Shown piece by piece: positions 27,301 through 35,412 of a stretch of 43,595 bases of DNA. This stretch comes from Nocardioides sp. GTDB taxonomy: Bacteria > Actinomycetota > Actinomycetes > Propionibacteriales > Nocardioidaceae. The translations under genes and the position numbers were made by a program. Position 1 is the first letter of the stretch, and the number at the start of each line of letters is the position of its first letter. The DNA lies in NCBI RefSeq assembly GCF_014360585.1, contig NZ_JACIXG010000043.1:1-43595 (forward strand), written 5' to 3'. The notes below the pieces were generated by a model. That model was not told the origin of the DNA, did no database searches, and saw nothing but the letters and a program-made list of their open reading frames with translations.

Positions 27301-28067
27301 AGGGTCGACCACAGATAGCGAGCGACCTCGCTGATCCGGAACTCCGACTCGTCGTCGTCCAGACCTGTGGTCAGCACCACCATCACCTGCGGATCACCCT
27401 GGGCGGGCCGGATGATCGCCATGTCGTGGCGGACGCCGTCGACCCAGCCGGTCTTGTTGCCGACCACGGCGTCCTCGGGCACCCCGAGCGGGATCGCGTC
27501 GCGATACTCCTGGGCGATCAGGATCCCCTCGATCTCGGCGGTCGACTCGGGCGACAGCAGCCGACCGGAGACCAGCTTGGTGAGCAGCTTGCCCATGTCG
27601 TTCGCGGTCACCAGGTTCTGCAGCCCGGCCTCGCGCGCCGGCGCGTCCTCGATCCCCCGCGAGACCGTCGTCATCGGCGTGACGCCGGCGTCCGCGAGCA
27701 CCGCGGCGACCTCTTCGAGCCCGGTCCGCTCGAGCACGAGGTTGACGGCCAGGTTGCCGGAGACGGTCAGGGAACGGCGTACGAGATCACCCAGCGGCAG
27801 CTGGGCACCGAGCGCCGCCCAGGTCTCCGGGTCCTGGTCGTCAGCCTGATCCATCTCGAACCGCTCGCCCACCACAGCGGAGTCGAAGTCGGAGTGCACC
27901 GTGATGGGCTCGTCCAGCGACAGCAGCCCGCGATCGCGCAGCCGATAGGCCGCGATCGCGACCGGCAGCTTCATCAGGCTCGCCGCATAGTGCTGCTGGT
28001 TGACGTTCTGCGCCTGCGTCGGGATTCCGTCGAGGCCGCTGAGCCAGGTCGAGACGAGTGGTTCCAT
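27297..28067 (-). CDS. Serine hydrolase, class A beta-lactamase-like
   Basis: 256 residues of the penicillin-recognising fold: the Ser30-x-x-Lys33 motif in YAASLMKLP, an SGN triad in LTVSGNLAVNL corresponding to SDN, and KTG in VGNKTGWVDG. There is no signal peptide, unlike secreted beta-lactamases, so a cytoplasmic or non-classical role is likely. In the operon with the epimerase and NlpC/P60 peptidase it may be a peptidase acting on murein fragments; resistance to beta-lactams is not implied. Its start lies ten bases after the SDR gene stop and its end overlaps the epimerase start. Confidence 0.83.
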   Translation of the reverse strand: MEPLVSTWLSGLDGIPTQAQNVNQQHYAASLMKLPVAIAAYRLRDRGLLSLDEPITVHSDFDSAVVGERFEMDQADDQDPETWAALGAQLPLGDLVRRSLTVSGNLAVNLVLERTGLEEVAAVLADAGVTPMTTVSRGIEDAPAREAGLQNLVTANDMGKLLTKLVSGRLLSPESTAEIEGILIAQEYRDAIPLGVPEDAVVGNKTGWVDGVRHDMAIIRPAQGDPQVMVVLTTGLDDDESEFRISEVARYLWSTL

Positions 28068-28077
28068 GACTCGAAGA

Positions 28078-28854
28078 CTAGTCGGCGTCGAGCTCCTGCC
28101 GGATGCGGTTCACACCATCCAGCCAGGCATCGACATCCGTGGCACGAGCCGCGTACTCCTCGGCCACGTCGGGCTCGAGCGAGATCCAGAACTGCGAGCT
28201 CTGCCCGGCATCCCAGACGGCGTCGGCGACCTCCTCGGCGGTGAGCGCGCCCTCGGCCGAGCGGAAGCCGGGGAGTCCGGAGGAGCGCTCGAGCATCGCC
28301 GTCTTCACGCTGCGCGCGACGATCGCCTGAGCGACGATGCCCTGGTGCCGGTAGGTGCCCGCCAGCCACTCGGCGAAGGAGATCTCGGCGTGCTCGGTGG
28401 CCGCGTAGGAGGGCGAGCCGAGCAGCGTGAGGAGCCCCGCGGACGAGGAGGTGACCACGAACCGGCCGGCCCCGCGGGCAACCCACTCGGGCAGCAGCAG
28501 CCGTGCGGCGCGTACGTGGGCGAGGACGTTGACCTCGTAGGAGGTCAACCAGGCGTGGTCGGACGCCTCCAGGCCGCGGCCGCGCTCGACCCCGGCGTTG
28601 CCGTACCAGGCGTCGATCTTGCCGAGCTCTTCCCGGGCCGCATCCACGAGCGCCGCGGTGCCGGCGGCCGAGGCGGCATCGCCGGGGACCGCGAGGGCGC
28701 CGATCGAGTCGGCCACCGAGCCGAGCTCGGCGGCGTCGACGTCCGCCACGACGACGCGGCATCCCTCCGCAGCGAACCGCGTGGCCATGGCCTTCCCGAT
28801 TCCTCGGGCTGCTCCGGTCACAACCACTCCGCTACCGGGTGCGAGTACGTTCAC
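28078..28854 (-). CDS. SDR family protein with the catalytic Lys replaced by Glu
   Basis: 258 residues from GTG 28854 with GGAGGTG upstream. NAD(P)-binding TGAARGIGKAMA is intact and YGNAG replaces NNAG. The active-site Ser is in VVTSSSAG. The Tyr is Tyr150, but the YxxxK lysine is Glu154 (YAATE; codon GAG where AAG would give Lys). A close relative in the window (41699-42475) has the complete YSVTK. The loss of the lysine predicts little or no normal dehydrogenase activity, so this may be a degenerate or regulatory paralogue, or use another proton relay. It is the first gene of the operon leading to the serine hydrolase, epimerase and peptidase. Confidence 0.85.
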   Translation of the reverse strand: MNVLAPGSGVVVTGAARGIGKAMATRFAAEGCRVVVADVDAAELGSVADSIGALAVPGDAASAAGTAALVDAAREELGKIDAWYGNAGVERGRGLEASDHAWLTSYEVNVLAHVRAARLLLPEWVARGAGRFVVTSSSAGLLTLLGSPSYAATEHAEISFAEWLAGTYRHQGIVAQAIVARSVKTAMLERSSGLPGFRSAEGALTAEEVADAVWDAGQSSQFWISLEPDVAEEYAARATDVDAWLDGVNRIRQELDAD

Positions 28855-28920
28855 GGACCGACCACCTCCAGTGGCGTTAGTGAGGGTTAATCACTGTAAC
28901 CGAGGCCGGTCCGTGAACGT
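28847..28920. promoter_or_regulatory. Inverted repeat around the SDR promoter, with an inner palindrome
   Basis: A perfect 14-bp inverted repeat, ACGTTCACGGACCG (28847-28860) and CGGTCCGTGAACGT (28907-28920), encloses 46 bp and overlaps the GTG start of the SDR gene. Inside it AGTGA (28879-28883) and TCACT (28891-28895) form a smaller palindrome with a 7-bp spacer, flanked by GTT and GTAAC. The inner site looks like an operator; the outer repeat could fold in mRNA or be a partial inverted duplication of the gene's 5' end. Confidence 0.5.
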
Positions 28921-28934
28921 GCAGCAACCTACTG

Positions 28935-29043
28935 ATCAGTACGCGTTTGGGGTCTCGACAAGCTCGACCACCGGTGAATCAGTACGCGTTTGGGGTCTCG
29001 ACAAGCTCGACCACCGCTGAATCAGTACGCGTCTGGTGTCTCG
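28935..29043. repeat. 43-bp tandem repeat, about 2.5 copies
   Basis: Units start at 28935, 28978 and 29021, each beginning ATCAGTACGCGT; two are complete and the third is cut after about 23 bases. The unit contains GGTCTCGACAAGCTCGACC, the core seen in the dispersed palindromes of this window. The array fills the gap between the SDR promoter and the stop of the substrate-binding protein gene. Confidence 0.88.
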
Positions 29044-29046
29044 TAC

Positions 29047-30378
29047 TCACTCAGGGAGACCCGACGAGGGCGGAGCGTCCGAGGCGGCGCTGTCGTCCTC
29101 CTTGATCTCAGCGTCGCCGATGTCGGTGACGAGCACCGGGGTGAGCGGCTCGGACGCGCCGTTCTTGAGCTCGACGACGCTCGCGCCGGAGATGCCCATG
29201 TGCGAGTCCTCGGAGAACCGGAACGGCGCGAGCCCAGGCCCCTCGAAGGAGGCGCCCTCCTTCTCGATCGTCTCCACGATCGACTCGCGGGTCAGGTCCT
29301 TGCCATTGGCCTGCAGCGCCTGGACGAAGGTGTAGGCCTGCGACATGCCGTAGATCCGGTAGTTCGTCAGCTTCTCCGAGCCCTTCTTGGAGTACTCGTC
29401 CCAGACCTTCTGCCAGAGCTTGACCCACTCGTCCTCAGGAGCGTCGACGCCCGGGATGTACTCGGTCGTCATCATCCCGTCCATCAGCTTCACGCCCTGC
29501 TCGGCCGGGATCTTGCCCTTGGTCATCGAGGCGAGCAGCCCACCGACGAGCGCCGGGTCCGAGCCGACGTTCGAGTAGAACCACTTCGACTTGAAGCCGA
29601 CACCCTGCGCCGCGATCTGGCTCAGCGCCGTGTAGGAGGGAGTGTTGAAGCCGAGGACCAGGTCGACGCCCTTGGACTTGAACGAGGACATCTGCGGGGA
29701 GAAGTCGGTCGACCCGCCCGGGGTGTACTTCTGCACGTCGACGATCTGGGAGTCGAGGAACTGTCGCGCGCCCTTCTCGCCGTCCTCGCCGAAGTCGTCG
29801 TCCTGCAGGAAGAGACCGACCTTGGCGTCGGGCATGTTCTCCTTGACGTACTGCCCGATGATCTTGCCCTCGATCTCGTAGTCCGGCTGCCAGCCGAACG
29901 TCATCGGCGAGCTGGCCGGGTCGTCGCCCCACTGCAGCGAGCCGCTGGAGACGAACAGGTCGGGGATGCCGTCGTCGTTGAGCCGCTGCACGACCGCGCG
30001 GTGCGTGGGGGTGCCGAGGCCGGCGACCATCGCGAAGATCTCGTCCTGCAGGATCATGTCGTTGGTGACGGCGCTGGTGTTGGTCGGGTTGTACGCGTCG
30101 TCCTTGACGACCATCTCGATCTCACGTCCGTGGACGCCGCCGTTGTCGTTGACGTACTCGTAGAACGCCTGGTGACCCGACGGGATCTCCGAGTAGCCGG
30201 GCGCTGCCGGGCCGGTCAGCGGGAAGTGCGCACCGACCTTGATGGTGGAGTCTGTGACACCAACCGCCGTCCCGTCCTCGGAAGGACGCTCCTTCCCCGC
30301 GCCGCCACAGGCCGCGAGGAGGGAGGCGGTGGTGAGGACACAGACGACCTGTACGGCTCTGCGTGCAGTGGTTCTCAT
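29047..30378 (-). CDS. ABC transporter substrate-binding lipoprotein, branched-chain amino acid type
   Basis: 443 residues from ATG 30378. A lipoprotein signal peptide (RRAVQVVCVLTTASLLAAC) places the modified Cys at 24. The mature part is a Peripla_BP_6/LivJ-type receptor: IKVGAHFPLTGPAAPGYSEIPSG, then YEYVNDNGGVHGREIEMVVKDDAYNPTNT, and later DFGEDGEKGA and GFNTPSY. It captures the ligand outside the membrane for the permeases encoded next, whose start overlaps its neighbour as ATGA. Liv-type receptors bind many ligands, including amino acids, amides and aromatic acids, so the substrate is open. Confidence 0.92.
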   Translation of the reverse strand: MRTTARRAVQVVCVLTTASLLAACGGAGKERPSEDGTAVGVTDSTIKVGAHFPLTGPAAPGYSEIPSGHQAFYEYVNDNGGVHGREIEMVVKDDAYNPTNTSAVTNDMILQDEIFAMVAGLGTPTHRAVVQRLNDDGIPDLFVSSGSLQWGDDPASSPMTFGWQPDYEIEGKIIGQYVKENMPDAKVGLFLQDDDFGEDGEKGARQFLDSQIVDVQKYTPGGSTDFSPQMSSFKSKGVDLVLGFNTPSYTALSQIAAQGVGFKSKWFYSNVGSDPALVGGLLASMTKGKIPAEQGVKLMDGMMTTEYIPGVDAPEDEWVKLWQKVWDEYSKKGSEKLTNYRIYGMSQAYTFVQALQANGKDLTRESIVETIEKEGASFEGPGLAPFRFSEDSHMGISGASVVELKNGASEPLTPVLVTDIGDAEIKEDDSAASDAPPSSGLPE

Positions 30379-31457
30379 GTTGTCTTCTCCTTGGTTGACC
30401 CGAGAGATGAGCGCGCGAGGAACGTGCGCAGGCTGCCGACGATCCCCGCTGGAGCGAGGAGGATGACGAGCATCAGCACCAGCCCGTAGACCACCGGGGT
30501 GACCTCCGCGGCCTGGGTTGCGCTGAGCCCGACCGATTCCCCGAGATCGGTGGCGAAGTGAGGAAGAAAGGCGAGGACGCCGGCCCCGATGAGCGCCCCG
30601 GTCAGGCTGCCGAGCCCACCCAGGACGACCGCTGCCAGCAGGGTCAGCGAGAGGGTGATCGTGAACGCGCCCGGCGCCGTGAGACGTACGTTCATGGCCA
30701 TCAGCCCGCCGGCGAGCCCGGCGCACATGGCGCTGACGGTGAAGGCGACCACGCGGGCACGGCCGAGGTGGATGCCGGCCAGCTCCGCGGACACGTCGTC
30801 GTCACGGACCGCCCGCCAGCGCCGGCCGACCCGGGACCGGCTCAGGTTGGCGAGCGCCACGAAGGCGAGGACCAGGAGCCCCCAGCCGAGGTAGGCGAGG
30901 AAGGAGTACTGGTCGATCTCGGCGGCGGTGAAGAACCAGACCAGGTCCTGGATCCACACCGGGAGCTCAGCGGCGCGCGGCACCGGCACCTGGAGCCCCT
31001 GCTCGCCACCGAGGAAGTCCCACTGGTTGGCCAGGCGCGGCACGGCGACGGCCAGCGTCAGTGTCGCGCCGGCGATGTAGGGCCCGTGCAGCCGGGCCGC
31101 CGGGACCCCGACGATCACCCCCACCACCGCACAGACGGCGATCGCCACCAGCAGGGCGAGGAAGACGTCGGCCAGGGTCTCACCGCCGGTGCGCTCGAGC
31201 ACCAGGGTGGCGGCGTACGCCCCGACAGCCATCAGGGCGCCGTGGCCGAGCGAGAGCTGGCCGGAGAGCCCGGTCAGCAGGGTGAGACCGCCTGCGGCGA
31301 TGGCGAAGAAGGCCATCTCGGCGTAGCGGGTCTGCAGATACTGGCTGGAGGAGCCGATGATCGCGACAACCACCAGGAATGCGATCAGGGCGACGAGGAG
31401 GTGCCGGACCAGCGGCACGCTCCGGACCGGGCCGGCGAGTGAACGTAGACGCTCCAT
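30375..31457 (-). CDS. livM: Branched-chain-type ABC transporter permease LivM
   Basis: 360 residues with about nine membrane helices. The LivM blocks LLTGLSGQLSLGHGALMAVGAY and RDDDVSAELAGIHLGRARVVAFTVSAMCAGLAGGL (the coupling-helix region) are clear. It forms the membrane channel with LivH. Its stop overlaps the ATG of the substrate-binding protein gene (ATGA) and its start lies three bases after the livH stop, so the genes are read as one unit livG-livF-livH-livM-receptor. Confidence 0.93.
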   Translation of the reverse strand: MERLRSLAGPVRSVPLVRHLLVALIAFLVVVAIIGSSSQYLQTRYAEMAFFAIAAGGLTLLTGLSGQLSLGHGALMAVGAYAATLVLERTGGETLADVFLALLVAIAVCAVVGVIVGVPAARLHGPYIAGATLTLAVAVPRLANQWDFLGGEQGLQVPVPRAAELPVWIQDLVWFFTAAEIDQYSFLAYLGWGLLVLAFVALANLSRSRVGRRWRAVRDDDVSAELAGIHLGRARVVAFTVSAMCAGLAGGLMAMNVRLTAPGAFTITLSLTLLAAVVLGGLGSLTGALIGAGVLAFLPHFATDLGESVGLSATQAAEVTPVVYGLVLMLVILLAPAGIVGSLRTFLARSSLGSTKEKTT

Positions 31458-31460
31458 GAG

Positions 31461-32339
31461 TCAGACCCTCCTGGCCGCAGCCGCTGCGAAGAGGCCGCTG
31501 GGACGTACCAGCAGCACCAGCATCAAGATGCCCAGCGCGACGAGCGGCGCCAGGTGCTCACCGACATAGCCGGTGACGTAGGAGAGCGAGAGCCCGAGGA
31601 TCAGCCCGCCGATCACCGACCCGATCGGCGAGTCGAGGCCGCCGAGCACGGCGGCGATGAAGCCGTAGATCACGAACGGGTCCATGAAGGCCGGGTTCAC
31701 CAGGTCGCCGCCGGCGATGAGCAACCCGGCCACCGCGCCCACGGCGGCGGCGAGCGCCCACCCGAGGGTGAGCATGCGGCCGACGCGTACGCCCAGGAGC
31801 CGGGAGACCTCGCCGTTGAACGCCGAGGCCCGCATCCGCAGGCCCAGGTCGGTGAAGCGGAAGAGGACGACGAGCCCGGCCATCACCACGGCGACGATGA
31901 CGATCGTGAGGACGCCGAACGGGGTGATCCCGATCGAGGTGTCCCCGACCTCGATCGCGCTGGTGCTGACCGGAGCCGGGAAGCCGCGGTGCTGGACGCC
32001 GAAGACGAGCGCGGTCAGCCCGTGCAGCACCATGAACAGCCCGAGGGTCAGGATCACAGCGTTGAGGTCGGCCTTCCCTTCGACCGGGCGGATGATCAGC
32101 CGCTCGACCAGGGCGCCGAGCATGAACCCGGCGGCGATCGCGGCGAGGAAGGCGACCCAGTAGGGGACGTCGACGTTGATGAGCGAGAGCGCGATGTAGG
32201 TGGTCACCATCGCCATCGCTGCCTGGGCGAAGTTGACGATCCGGGTCGAGCGCCAGATCAGGCACAGGGCCAGCGCGAACGCGGCGTAGACCGCGCCCAG
32301 CACCAGCCCTCCGAGGGTGGTGTCGAGAAACTGCTGCAT
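31461..32339 (-). CDS. livH: Branched-chain-type ABC transporter permease LivH
   Basis: 292 residues, about eight membrane helices. Typical LivH sequence: LGGLVLGAVYAAFALALCLIWRSTRIVNFAQAAMAM at the N terminus, RMRASAFNGEVSRLLGVRVGRM as coupling region and AVLGGLDSPIGSVIGGLILGL near the end. It partners LivM in the membrane. It starts nine bases after the livF stop. Confidence 0.93.
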   Translation of the reverse strand: MQQFLDTTLGGLVLGAVYAAFALALCLIWRSTRIVNFAQAAMAMVTTYIALSLINVDVPYWVAFLAAIAAGFMLGALVERLIIRPVEGKADLNAVILTLGLFMVLHGLTALVFGVQHRGFPAPVSTSAIEVGDTSIGITPFGVLTIVIVAVVMAGLVVLFRFTDLGLRMRASAFNGEVSRLLGVRVGRMLTLGWALAAAVGAVAGLLIAGGDLVNPAFMDPFVIYGFIAAVLGGLDSPIGSVIGGLILGLSLSYVTGYVGEHLAPLVALGILMLVLLVRPSGLFAAAAARRV

Positions 32340-32348
32340 GTCTGCTCC

Positions 32349-33053
32349 TCAGAACCCGAGATAGGCGTGACGGAGCTGCTCGTCGGCGGCCAGCTCGGCG
32401 GCCGGCGCCGAGGCGACGACCTTGCCGAGGTTGAGCACGACGCCGTGGTCAGCGATGGACAGGGCACTACGGGCGTTCTGCTCGACGAGCACGACGGTGA
32501 GGTGCTCGTTCTGCACCAGCCCGCGGAGCAGGTCGAAGATCTGGGCCACCACTCGAGGGGCGAGTCCCAGGGACGGCTCGTCGAGCAGGAGCACGGTGGG
32601 TCGCGCCATCAGCGCGCGGCCGATGACCAGCATCTGCCGCTCACCGCCCGAGAGCATGTGGGCGGTGGCCTCGCGGCGCTCGCCCAGGCGTGGGAAGAGC
32701 TCGAAGATCCGCTCGATCGGCATCGGCTCGGAGCCCGTCGCGCGGTGCAGACCGCCGAGGCGGAGGTTCTCCACCACGGTCAGCTCGGCGATGACGCCGC
32801 GTCCCTCCGGGACATGGGAGAGGCCGTACGAGGTCAGCTTCTCGGTCGCGGTGCGGGTGATGTCCTTGCCGTCCAGCGTGACGCTGCCGGCGGTGGATCT
32901 CACCAGCCCGGAGACGGTGCGCAGCAACGTGGTCTTCCCGGCGCCGTTGGCGCCCAGGACCGCGGTGACCTGCCCTCTATCGGCGGTGAAGCTGACGCCG
33001 TTGAGCGCCTTGACGGGCCCGTACGCAGCGCTCAGGTCCTCGACGGCGAACAT
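32349..33053 (-). CDS. livF: ABC transporter ATP-binding protein LivF
   Basis: 234 residues. Walker A GANGAGKTTLL, signature LSGGERQMLVIGRAL, Walker B VLLLDEPSLGLAP and the switch His in VVLVEQN following region identify an ABC ATPase; LSHVPEGRGV is characteristic of LivF. It powers uptake with LivG. Its ATG overlaps the livG stop by one base (TGATG). Confidence 0.94.
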   Translation of the reverse strand: MFAVEDLSAAYGPVKALNGVSFTADRGQVTAVLGANGAGKTTLLRTVSGLVRSTAGSVTLDGKDITRTATEKLTSYGLSHVPEGRGVIAELTVVENLRLGGLHRATGSEPMPIERIFELFPRLGERREATAHMLSGGERQMLVIGRALMARPTVLLLDEPSLGLAPRVVAQIFDLLRGLVQNEHLTVVLVEQNARSALSIADHGVVLNLGKVVASAPAAELAADEQLRHAYLGF

Positions 33054-33910
33054 CAGGCCTCCTCCCCATCGTCGGTCGAGCCTGTCGAGACCAGCGCGTG
33101 GACCTCGGCGTCGTCGTCGTGGTCCACCTGGTCGCCCAGGTAGGCGGCGAGCACGGCCGGGTCGTTGCGGATCTCGTCGGGTGTGCCGGCCGCGATGACG
33201 CGGCCGAAGTCGAGCACGGTGATCCGGTGGCAGACCGACATCACCAGGTCCATGTGGTGCTCGACGAGCATCACGGCGGTCCGCTCCGTCAGGCCGGAGA
33301 TGATCTCGCCGAGCTCGGTCATCTCCTCGGCGCTCAACCCGCTGGCGGGCTCGTCGAGGAGCAGCAGCTCAGGCTCGGCGACCAGCGCGCGGGCGAGCGC
33401 GACCTTCTTGCGGATCGGGTAGGGCAGGCTGCCGGGGTAGCGGGCGGCGTACGACTCGATCCCGAGCTCGCCGAGCACCTCCCGCGCCTTGGCGGCGAGA
33501 CGGGCGTCGTCACGGTGACCGAGGCCGAGCAGGCCGCGCATGAAGCCGGCGCGGGCGAGACGGTCGGCTCCGACCATGACGTTGTCGAGCACCGTCATGC
33601 CCTCGAACAGTCCGAGCCCCTGCAGGGTCCGGGCGATGCCGTGACCGGCGAGCTGGTGCGGACGGAGAGCGGGGATCGTCTTGCCGCGCAACCGGAGCTC
33701 GCCCTCGCCCGGGCTCACGAAGCCGCACACGACGTTGAACAGGGTGGTCTTACCCGCACCGTTGGGGCCGATGACGCCGTGCACCTCGTGAGGCGCGACC
33801 TCCAAGGAGACGCCCTCCAGCGCGCGTACGCCTCCGAACCGGACCGAGACCCCCTCGGCCGCGAACAGCGGCGAGGTCTGAACTTGGTGGCCTTCGCCAG
33901 GCTTCTGCAT
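33053..33910 (-). CDS. livG: ABC transporter ATP-binding protein LivG
   Basis: 285 residues. Walker A GPNGAGKTTLFN, Walker B LLLLDEPASGLS and the switch His in MLVEHHMD are intact, and GIARTLQGLGLFEGMTVLDNVMVG is the LivG Q-loop region. The usual signature LSGG is changed: the corresponding segment reads YPGSLPYPIRKKVALARAL, so SLPYPIRKK stands where SYGxQRR occurs in many LivG proteins. The C terminus carries an extra acidic tail whose LVSTGST is encoded by the palindromic repeat core at 33074-33092. First gene of the unit; divergent from the PucR regulator. Confidence 0.92.
   Translation of the reverse strand: MQKPGEGHQVQTSPLFAAEGVSVRFGGVRALEGVSLEVAPHEVHGVIGPNGAGKTTLFNVVCGFVSPGEGELRLRGKTIPALRPHQLAGHGIARTLQGLGLFEGMTVLDNVMVGADRLARAGFMRGLLGLGHRDDARLAAKAREVLGELGIESYAARYPGSLPYPIRKKVALARALVAEPELLLLDEPASGLSAEEMTELGEIISGLTERTAVMLVEHHMDLVMSVCHRITVLDFGRVIAAGTPDEIRNDPAVLAAYLGDQVDHDDDAEVHALVSTGSTDDGEEA
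33074..33092. repeat. Repeat core inside the livG 3' end
   Basis: GGTCGAGCCTGTCGAGACC is an imperfect palindrome and the inverted form of the core in the dispersed repeats. It lies in frame within the last 15 codons of livG and encodes the extra LVSTGST. Confidence 0.7.
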
Positions 33911-34060
33911 CGTGCTCCCTTCACCCTATGTGACGGGTCTCACTTTGGACTCTCCGCACAACAGGGGATATAGGCAATGTGCACAAAATGTTTCAGGCGC
34001 TCCGTCTGGGATTCCCAGGTTCGCTGGCGGAGGCGGCAGTCGCCGTGGGACGCTCCGCAC
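33911..34060. promoter_or_regulatory. Divergent promoter region, livG / PucR regulator
   Basis: A 150-bp, AT-richer gap between livG (leftward) and the PucR gene (rightward), including GGGGATATAGGCAATGTGC and TGTGCACA-like stretches. It should hold both promoters and any PucR operator. No site is certain. Confidence 0.4.
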
Positions 34061-35275
34061 ATGGATGTGATGCGTGACACATCTCCCGACGCGGACCTTC
34101 GTCCGTTGGTGGAGCGTGCCTGGGCCTCCCTGGTGAGCCAGGCCGATGCGATCGCCGACGACATCACTCTGACCCTGATCGCGATCCAGCCGGAGTGGCA
34201 CCAGAACGCCGAGCCGACGGTCCGGGCAGACCTGCGCTCGAGCACCCGAGAGCACGTACGCCGCGGGATCCGAGCCATGGCCGGGCTCACCCCCGGAGCC
34301 AATCCCGTCGACCTGTGGCGCGACACCGGTCGGCGGCGCGCGCGCCAGGGCGTACCTCTGGAGTTCTGTCTCAACGCCTACACCGTCGGCACCCGGATGC
34401 TGTGGGAGGCGATGGTCCACCAGCAGGAGGCGCTGGGGATCGACGACCGGGTGATGGTGCTCGCCGGCCGTCAGGTCTGGACCGACCTGGACGTGCAGAA
34501 CTCGGTGATGTCCGGGGCCTACCGGAAGGAGGCGGCGCTGCTCCAGCGTCGCGACCTGCAGCTCCAGGGCCGGCTCCTGGACGGGCTCGCGGAGGGCCGT
34601 GGTGGCGACCCGGCCTTCGCCGCCGAGGTGCAGGACATCCTCGGGGTCGCCGCCGACGCGCAGATGGCCTGCGTCGTCGCCGCCTTCGACGGCAGCCGCG
34701 ACTCACCGCTGCGCAACCCCGACGACCGGCTGGAGAAGACCGGGCTGGTGTCGTTCTGGCACGTCCGCGGTGACCACCACTTCGGCCTGGTCCCGCTGGG
34801 GTCGCGGCCGGTCGCGGACGCCGTCGCCGATCTGGTCGCGCAGCTCTCCGGCTGCAACTCGGGCCGGGTCGGGATCGCAACCGCCGACGACCTGAGCGGC
34901 TTCGGCACGGCCTTCCAGCTCGCCACGCACACGGTCGAGACGGTGCCGCGGGGGCGTACGGACATCGCGGTCGTCGACGACCGCCTCCCGCAGGTGCTTC
35001 TGACCGCCTCCCCCGCGGTCTCCCACCTGCTCGTCCGCCGCACCCTCGGTCCGATCCTGGCCCAGCCGTCGCACCAGTCAGACGTGCTGCTGGCGACGCT
35101 CCGCGCCCTCATCGCCCACGGCGGCTCCCCCACCCACGCCGCCCAGGATCTGATCTGCCACCGCAACACGGTGATCTACCGCATCAAGCAGATCCAGGAC
35201 CTCACCGGCAGGAGCATCACCAACCCCCACGACCGCCTCCTGTTCGCGCTCGCGCTGATGGCCCTGGAGAAGTAA
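34061..35275 (+). CDS. PucR family transcriptional regulator
   Basis: About 404 residues from ATG 34061; ATG 34070 is also possible, and the longer open frame to 33977 is not favoured. A helical N-terminal sensor-like domain (residues 10-170) and a GGDEF-like middle region precede the PucR C-terminal helix-turn-helix: LLATLRALIAHGGSPTHAAQDLICHRNTVIYRIKQIQDLTG, ending in LLFALALMAL. PucR-type proteins activate catabolic genes on sensing a substrate. It is divergent to the Liv importer and convergent to the acyl-CoA dehydrogenase operon, so it probably controls the importer and perhaps both units. Confidence 0.88.
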   Translation: MDVMRDTSPDADLRPLVERAWASLVSQADAIADDITLTLIAIQPEWHQNAEPTVRADLRSSTREHVRRGIRAMAGLTPGANPVDLWRDTGRRRARQGVPLEFCLNAYTVGTRMLWEAMVHQQEALGIDDRVMVLAGRQVWTDLDVQNSVMSGAYRKEAALLQRRDLQLQGRLLDGLAEGRGGDPAFAAEVQDILGVAADAQMACVVAAFDGSRDSPLRNPDDRLEKTGLVSFWHVRGDHHFGLVPLGSRPVADAVADLVAQLSGCNSGRVGIATADDLSGFGTAFQLATHTVETVPRGRTDIAVVDDRLPQVLLTASPAVSHLLVRRTLGPILAQPSHQSDVLLATLRALIAHGGSPTHAAQDLICHRNTVIYRIKQIQDLTGRSITNPHDRLLFALALMALEK

Positions 35276-35281
35276 CTCCTC

Positions 35282-35409
35282 GCTGGTCGAGCCGTCGTCG
35301 TGAGGAACGAACGACGACGGCTCGAGACCAACACAGTCGAATCGAGCGCCGATGGGACTGTGTTGGTCTCGACACGCCTTCGCCTAGCGGCTCCGGCGGC
35401 TCGACCAGC
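35282..35409. repeat. Compound inverted repeat between convergent genes (copy 3)
   Basis: The 137-bp gap after the PucR gene is almost filled by a nested palindrome. Outer arms GCTGGTCGAGCCG (35282-35294) and CGGCTCGACCAGC (35397-35409) match perfectly, as do inner arms GAGACCAACACAGTC (35324-35338) and GACTGTGTTGGTCTC (35356-35370). A local CCGTCGTCG / CGACGACGG hairpin lies in the left half. The order of arms is inside-out relative to the copies in pxpBC and the epimerase gene. It could act as a two-way terminator for the convergent genes. Confidence 0.85.
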
Positions 35410-35412
35410 GGT

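Noticed and set aside
27297..28067. Antibiotic-resistance beta-lactamase
   Set aside because: The fold motifs are present but there is no signal peptide and the operon context is murein-peptide metabolism.
28935..29043. Possible small CRISPR array
   Set aside because: Units are contiguous with no unique spacers and no cas genes are near; it is a simple tandem repeat.
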